The notes under the pieces: model-generated
The model's database searches: none
What the model saw: only the letters and a program-made list of their open reading frames with translations
What the model was told of the DNA's origin: nothing
Program-made: the position numbers and the translations under genes
Shown: piece by piece, positions 39,601 through 45,600 of the stretch
Layout: the number at the start of each line of letters is the position of its first letter
Position numbering within the stretch: the first letter of the stretch is position 1
NCBI GenBank assembly: GCA_938003955.1
Contig: CALKXE010000180.1
Location: 1-46,891 of the forward strand
Length of the DNA: 46,891 nucleotides
From: an uncultured Saprospiraceae bacterium
GTDB taxonomy: Bacteria > Bacteroidota > Bacteroidia > Chitinophagales > Saprospiraceae
Reading direction: 5' to 3'

Positions 39601-42600
39601 TAGGAGTTCAAGCGGGAATTACGGAGAATGCGGTGAATGATTTCACAGTAGATTATGTAGCTGCTGGAGAAAGTGTAAGTTTCGAAGTAGAAGCGATAAT
39701 AGATGCTGACTTCATGGAAGAAAGCTTGATCAATGATGCAGAGATCACAGGAGGTAGTGATACCGATGGAGGAACTGACACGACAGATGAAGACAGTGTG
39801 CCAGGTGATAATAGTACACCGAATGATACAACAAATGATAATGATACGGCTGATGAAGATGGAGGAGATGATCAAGATCCTGCGTTAGTAATGATCGGGC
39901 AGATATTTGATTTGGCGTTGATTAAGACAATGAATGCTGGACTAAGTGATAGTCCGCTTGTACCAGGAAGTACAGTAGTATTTGATATTACAGTATATAA
40001 CCAAGGAAGCTTAGATGCCTACAATATTAATGTAAATGATTACATCCCAGCGGGCTTAAGTTTAGCGGATGGGAATTGGACAGCGACGACTGGCGTAGCT
40101 GATTTGAATACTTTGATACCGACGATTGCCGCTGGATCGAATGAGACAGTAATGATCACATTCACAGTAGATGCAGATTTCATGGGTACAAGTATTACGA
40201 ACAATGCAGAGATTAGTGAAGCGGATGATGATACAGATCCAACAAATGCACCGCCGGTTGATGCAGATAGTGCACCAGGCACAGAAGACGGAAGTACAGC
40301 AGATCCAAATGATGATGACACAACGTCAACGAATGGAAGTGATGATTATGATCCAGCGATGATCACGATCGAACAGACATTTGATTTGGCATTAGTGAAG
40401 AGTCTTGGAAGTAGCAGTACGACACCGATTGTACCAGGAAGTACAGTAACGTTCAACTTAGAAGTATATAACCAAGGAACGTTGGATGCACATAATGTAC
40501 AGTTGAATGATTACATCCCAGCTGGTCTAAGTTTAGCGGATACAGACTGGAGTGAAGCATCAGGCGTAGCGACATTAAACAATGAAATACCATTGGTTGA
40601 ATCAGGAGATAGTGAAATAGTGACGATCACATTCACAGTAGATTCAGATTTCATGGGTACGAGTATTGTGAACGATTCGGAGATTGCGAGTGCAGAAGAT
40701 CTAGATGGTAATACACCAATGGATGAAGATAGTGTGCCAGGCGATAATGATAATCCGAATGATCCAAACAATGATGATACAGATGCTACAGATGGTAGTG
40801 ATGATCAGGATCCAGAAGAGATAGAAGTAGCACAAATTTTTGATCTAGCGTTAACCAAAGAGTTCACAAGTTTTGGAGATACAGATAGTGATGAAATGAT
40901 TAGTGCAAGTGAACTCGTAACGTTTACGATGACGATCTATAACCAAGGAACTTTAGATGCAACTAATGTTGAGATTACGGATTATGTGCCATTAGATATG
41001 ATATTTAATGTATCGAATAACCCATTATGGACTGGGGGTACGAGTACCGCACCATCAGCAACGATTGCAAGTATACCAGCTGGTATGAGTACAACTATTG
41101 ATATAGTTTTACAAGTAGATCCAGATTTCATGGGTACAAGTATTATTAACGATTCTGAAATTACGTCAGCGACGAATGATCTTGGACAAGATGATGAGGA
41201 CAGTACGCCTGGAGATAATTCAACACCAAATGATCTAGGAAATAATGATGACGTAGCTGATGAAACTGGAGGAGATGACCAGGATCCAGAAATGATTACA
41301 GTAGGTCAGGTATTTGATTTAGCTTTAACTAAGAAGTTTGATAGATATATTGACAACAATGGAGACAATGTAATGAGTCCTGGTGATGATGTAACTTTTG
41401 TAATCAATGTTATTAACCAAGGGACAACTGATGCTTACAATATTCAACTGACAGATTACATACCTGTAGGATTAGAGTTAAATGATGCAAGCTGGAATAA
41501 TACGTTTTTCCCATTGGTTGCACAATTAAACTCAAGTATTCCATTCATAGCAGCGGGTGACAATGTAGAGGTAGAAATACAACTTATGATTGACATCGAA
41601 TACAGAGGCGGAAATATTATCAATTGGGCTGAGATATCGTCTGCGGATGACAATGATAATTCAACAGATGGTTTCCCAATAGATGAAGATAGTAATCCTG
41701 ATAGTATAAATGGAAACGATAGCTTTGGAGGCGATGATGAAGTCGGGAATGTCAATCAAGATGAAGATGATCATGACCCTGCAATTATATCACCAGTTAT
41801 TGAATTTGATTTAGCCTTAGCTAAGAAAGATCAGAGTGATTTACCAATACAAGCATACGGTGAATCGAGAGTGTTTGATATTGAGGTAACGAATCAAGGG
41901 ACAGTATTGGCTACAAAATTTGAAGTAGTCGATTATATACCATGTGGATTTGAATTTTCCACAACACCAGGAGCAAACCCAGGGTGGATTTATAATTCAG
42001 CGAATAGTACAGCGACCTTCCTATATGATGAGACAGTATTGGCTCACGGAGATATGACTACATTAGAAATTGAATTAGTTGTGGTAGAGTGTACAGGAGA
42101 CTTATCGTTCAACTACACAAACTATGCAGAGATTATAGATTACGATGATGATTTCAATGACTTTAATCAGGAATTGAATGATATAGATAGTGATCCAGAT
42201 GCAACTAATTTTGATGATGCAGGTGGAGTGGCATGGACAGATAGTGATGATTACATAGATGGTGATGGTACTGGACAATCAGGTATCAATAATCCAGGTG
42301 TAGATACTTCGGATGAAGATGATCACGATCCAGAAAAAGTTGAGTTGTTTGATTTAGCTTTGATTAAGTCACTTGAAACAGAAGGTCCATATCAATATGG
42401 AGACCTTTTAGAATTTAATATAACAGTCTGTAACCAAGGAAATATTGGAGCTCAGAATATAGTGATAGGTGATTATTTACCTGCAGGATTTAGTTTTGAT
42501 ACTGCGAATAATTCTAACTGTACTCAATATGGAGATTGTGATGTCAGTGCTTGGTTACCTGCATTAGTGGCATCTTGGCCTGTGAATCCAGGAATGACCA

Positions 42601-45600
42601 ATCCTTTAATTGCGAACACATTTACAGAAGGCCAAGTTTGGCTGTTAGAGAGTAATGGAGAAATATTTGTTGGAACATATGCTTCTACTGAATCTCCTCT
42701 TGATCAACCGAATGTTTATTATACATGTCAAGGAGTAGAAACTTGCTTTGAAGGTGGATTACTTGGAGGGAATTGTCAATTCGCAAGTGATGCGGTTATA
42801 TTGACATATCTTGATTTGGATGCTATAGTAAATTGTAACGAATGGGATGACACTGGAAGTAATCCAGTGTATACTATATCCACTCTAGGTGCAGATGCAT
42901 GTATTACTATACCATTATATCTTGAAATAGAGATGACAAATGGTGGGGAGAAAGACTGGATAAATTATTCAGAAATACTTAGTGCTGAGAATGAATTTGG
43001 CGATGACAGAACGGATTACGATATAGATAGTAATCCAGGGTCAAATAATCCTACAGAAAATGGTGTTGAACCAGGTGATGAAGCGGATGATGATTTAACG
43101 AGTCAAGATGACGGAGGAGAAGAAGATGATCATGATCCAGCGGGAATTGAAATCTTTGATCTTGCCCAAATTAAAACGACTAATGCGACAGCTCCTTTGG
43201 CATACGGTGATAATGTGATTTTCACATTTACGGTATATAATCAAGGAAGTATTGAAGCAAGTAGCATAGAATTGACAGATTATATTCCTTGTGGATATGA
43301 ATACCAAACAAGCAATGATACTGCAGGTTGGTCTTATGATACAACTACAGGAAATGCAACGAGAGTGCTTACAGGGACATTAGTTCCAGGAGCTAGCACA
43401 ACAGCGACAATCACATTAAGATTGCAACAATGTCTAGATTCTGATACCAATACATTTACAAACTTCTCAGAAATATCTGGATCTGAAAGTGAAGATCCAG
43501 ATGAGCAAGCGGATGATATTGATAGTGAGTCTGATGATATGAATGATGATACTGACATCATTGATGATGAGACAGAGAACCCTAATGATGAAGATGATCA
43601 TGATGTGGAAAATCTAGAAATATTTGATTTGGCATTGAGAAAGACTGTAGAGAATGAGGGGCCATATATTCCTGGAGAGAAAGCAACTTTCTATATTGAT
43701 GTTTTCAATCAAGGAAATGTAACAGCAACTAACTTTATTATTACTGATTATCTAAATACCGGATTCATATTCGATGCTTCAGATAATGCAGGGTGGACAA
43801 TGAGTGGAGATTTATTGAGCTATGAGGTTACCGCACCTTTATTACCAGACGAAAATACAAGGGTAGCTTTAATATTGGAAATTACAATACCAGTTGGAGC
43901 TACACCAAGTGTATGGTATAACGAAGCGGAAGTAAGTTACGCCCAAGATCCAAATGGAAACAATACGGCAGACGGTACATTAGCAGATTCTGATAGTGCA
44001 CCAAACGATAATCCTGATGATGACAATGATGTGGAACCAGGAGATGATAATGATGATGTAATTGATGAAAATGTAAATGATCCATTTGGAAATGGTGACG
44101 ATGACGAAGATGATAATGATGTTGTAGCTGTGATAGTAGGGTATGACTTAGCATTGACTAAGACAACAACTGAAACAGGCCCATATACATATGGACAGGC
44201 GATTCCATTTGATCTTACGATTTATAACCAAGGAGGATTAGCTGCGAGTAATATCGAAATCACAGAATATATACCTTGTGGGTATATATTTGAATCTGGA
44301 TTGAATTCAGGATGGACATATGATTCAGTAACTGGTTACGCAACATATGTATATAGCAATGTATTAGCACCGAGTGATAACGATGTCGTCACGATAGTAT
44401 TAAGATTGAATCAATGTAATGATCCAAATGCATTTATGAATGCAGCGGAGATTAGCAACTTTGATGATGAAAACGGAGACGAACCAGTGCTTGATGATTA
44501 TGATAGTAATACAGATGCTGATCCGAATAATGATGGAGATCCAACTGATAATGAAGTGGATGGAAATCCAAATGATCCTATGAATCCAGATGAAGATGAT
44601 CACGATATTGAATTGCTGGAAATATTTGATTTAGCATTCATTAAGTACATAGATGACAAAGGTCCTTATGGTCCTGGCGATATTGCGGAGTATAAGATGG
44701 TCGTGTACAATCAAGGAAATTTAGATGCTTATAATGTAGTAGTCACAGATTACTTAAATGAAGGTTACATTTTCGATGGAGGGGTCAATGCAGGATGGAT
44801 ACAAACAGGAAATCTAGTGCAGACAACATTGGCTGGACCGATAGCACCTGGAGACAACGTAGAGCTGACTTTATATCTTGAAGTAATTGTACCAGAAGGT
44901 GCGAGTATAGCAAGTTGGTATAATGAGGGTGAAATCAGTGGTGCAGATAATGATCTAGATCCAAATAATGAAGATCCTTTAGATGCGGATAGTACACCAG
45001 ATACGGATCCAGACAATGATAATGATCTAGTGGACGGACCGGATGATGATCCAATCTTTGATGAAGAAGATAACAACGATAATGTAATTGATGAAGATCC
45101 AAACGATCCATTCGGCAACGGTGATGATGATGAAGATGATAATGATGCTGCGGATATCTTAGTCGTTGGAGGATTAGGAGATACAGTATGGAAAGATATT
45201 GACGGTGATGGAATACAAGATGCAGGAGAACCTGGAGTTGCGGGAGTCGTAGTAACCTTAACGGATTGTGAAGGCAACATTGTACAGACTGAGACGACAG
45301 GTGCAAATGGATTCTACTTCTTCAATAATCTAATACCAGGAGATTATCAAGTACAGTTTGATATCAGTGCTTTACCAGAAGGATGTGCATTTACGCAACA
45401 AAACATTGGAAATGATGATACAGTTGATAGTAATGTAGATCTTAATGGACTTGCACCATGTACAAATATCCAAGGAGGAGAATATGACAGCACGTTTGAT
45501 GCGGGGCTATTGATCTTAGTTAATATTGGCGATTTTGTATGGCATGATTTAGATGGAGATGGAATACAAGATGCAGGCGAACCAGGAATAGAAGACGTAT

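Noticed and set aside
26861-45306. Many minus-strand frames of 60-170 codons opposite the adhesin gene
   Set aside because: They recur with exactly the 1407-bp period of the sense gene and encode low-complexity Ser/Leu/His or Ile/Cys strings; they are mirror images of the repetitive sense codons.
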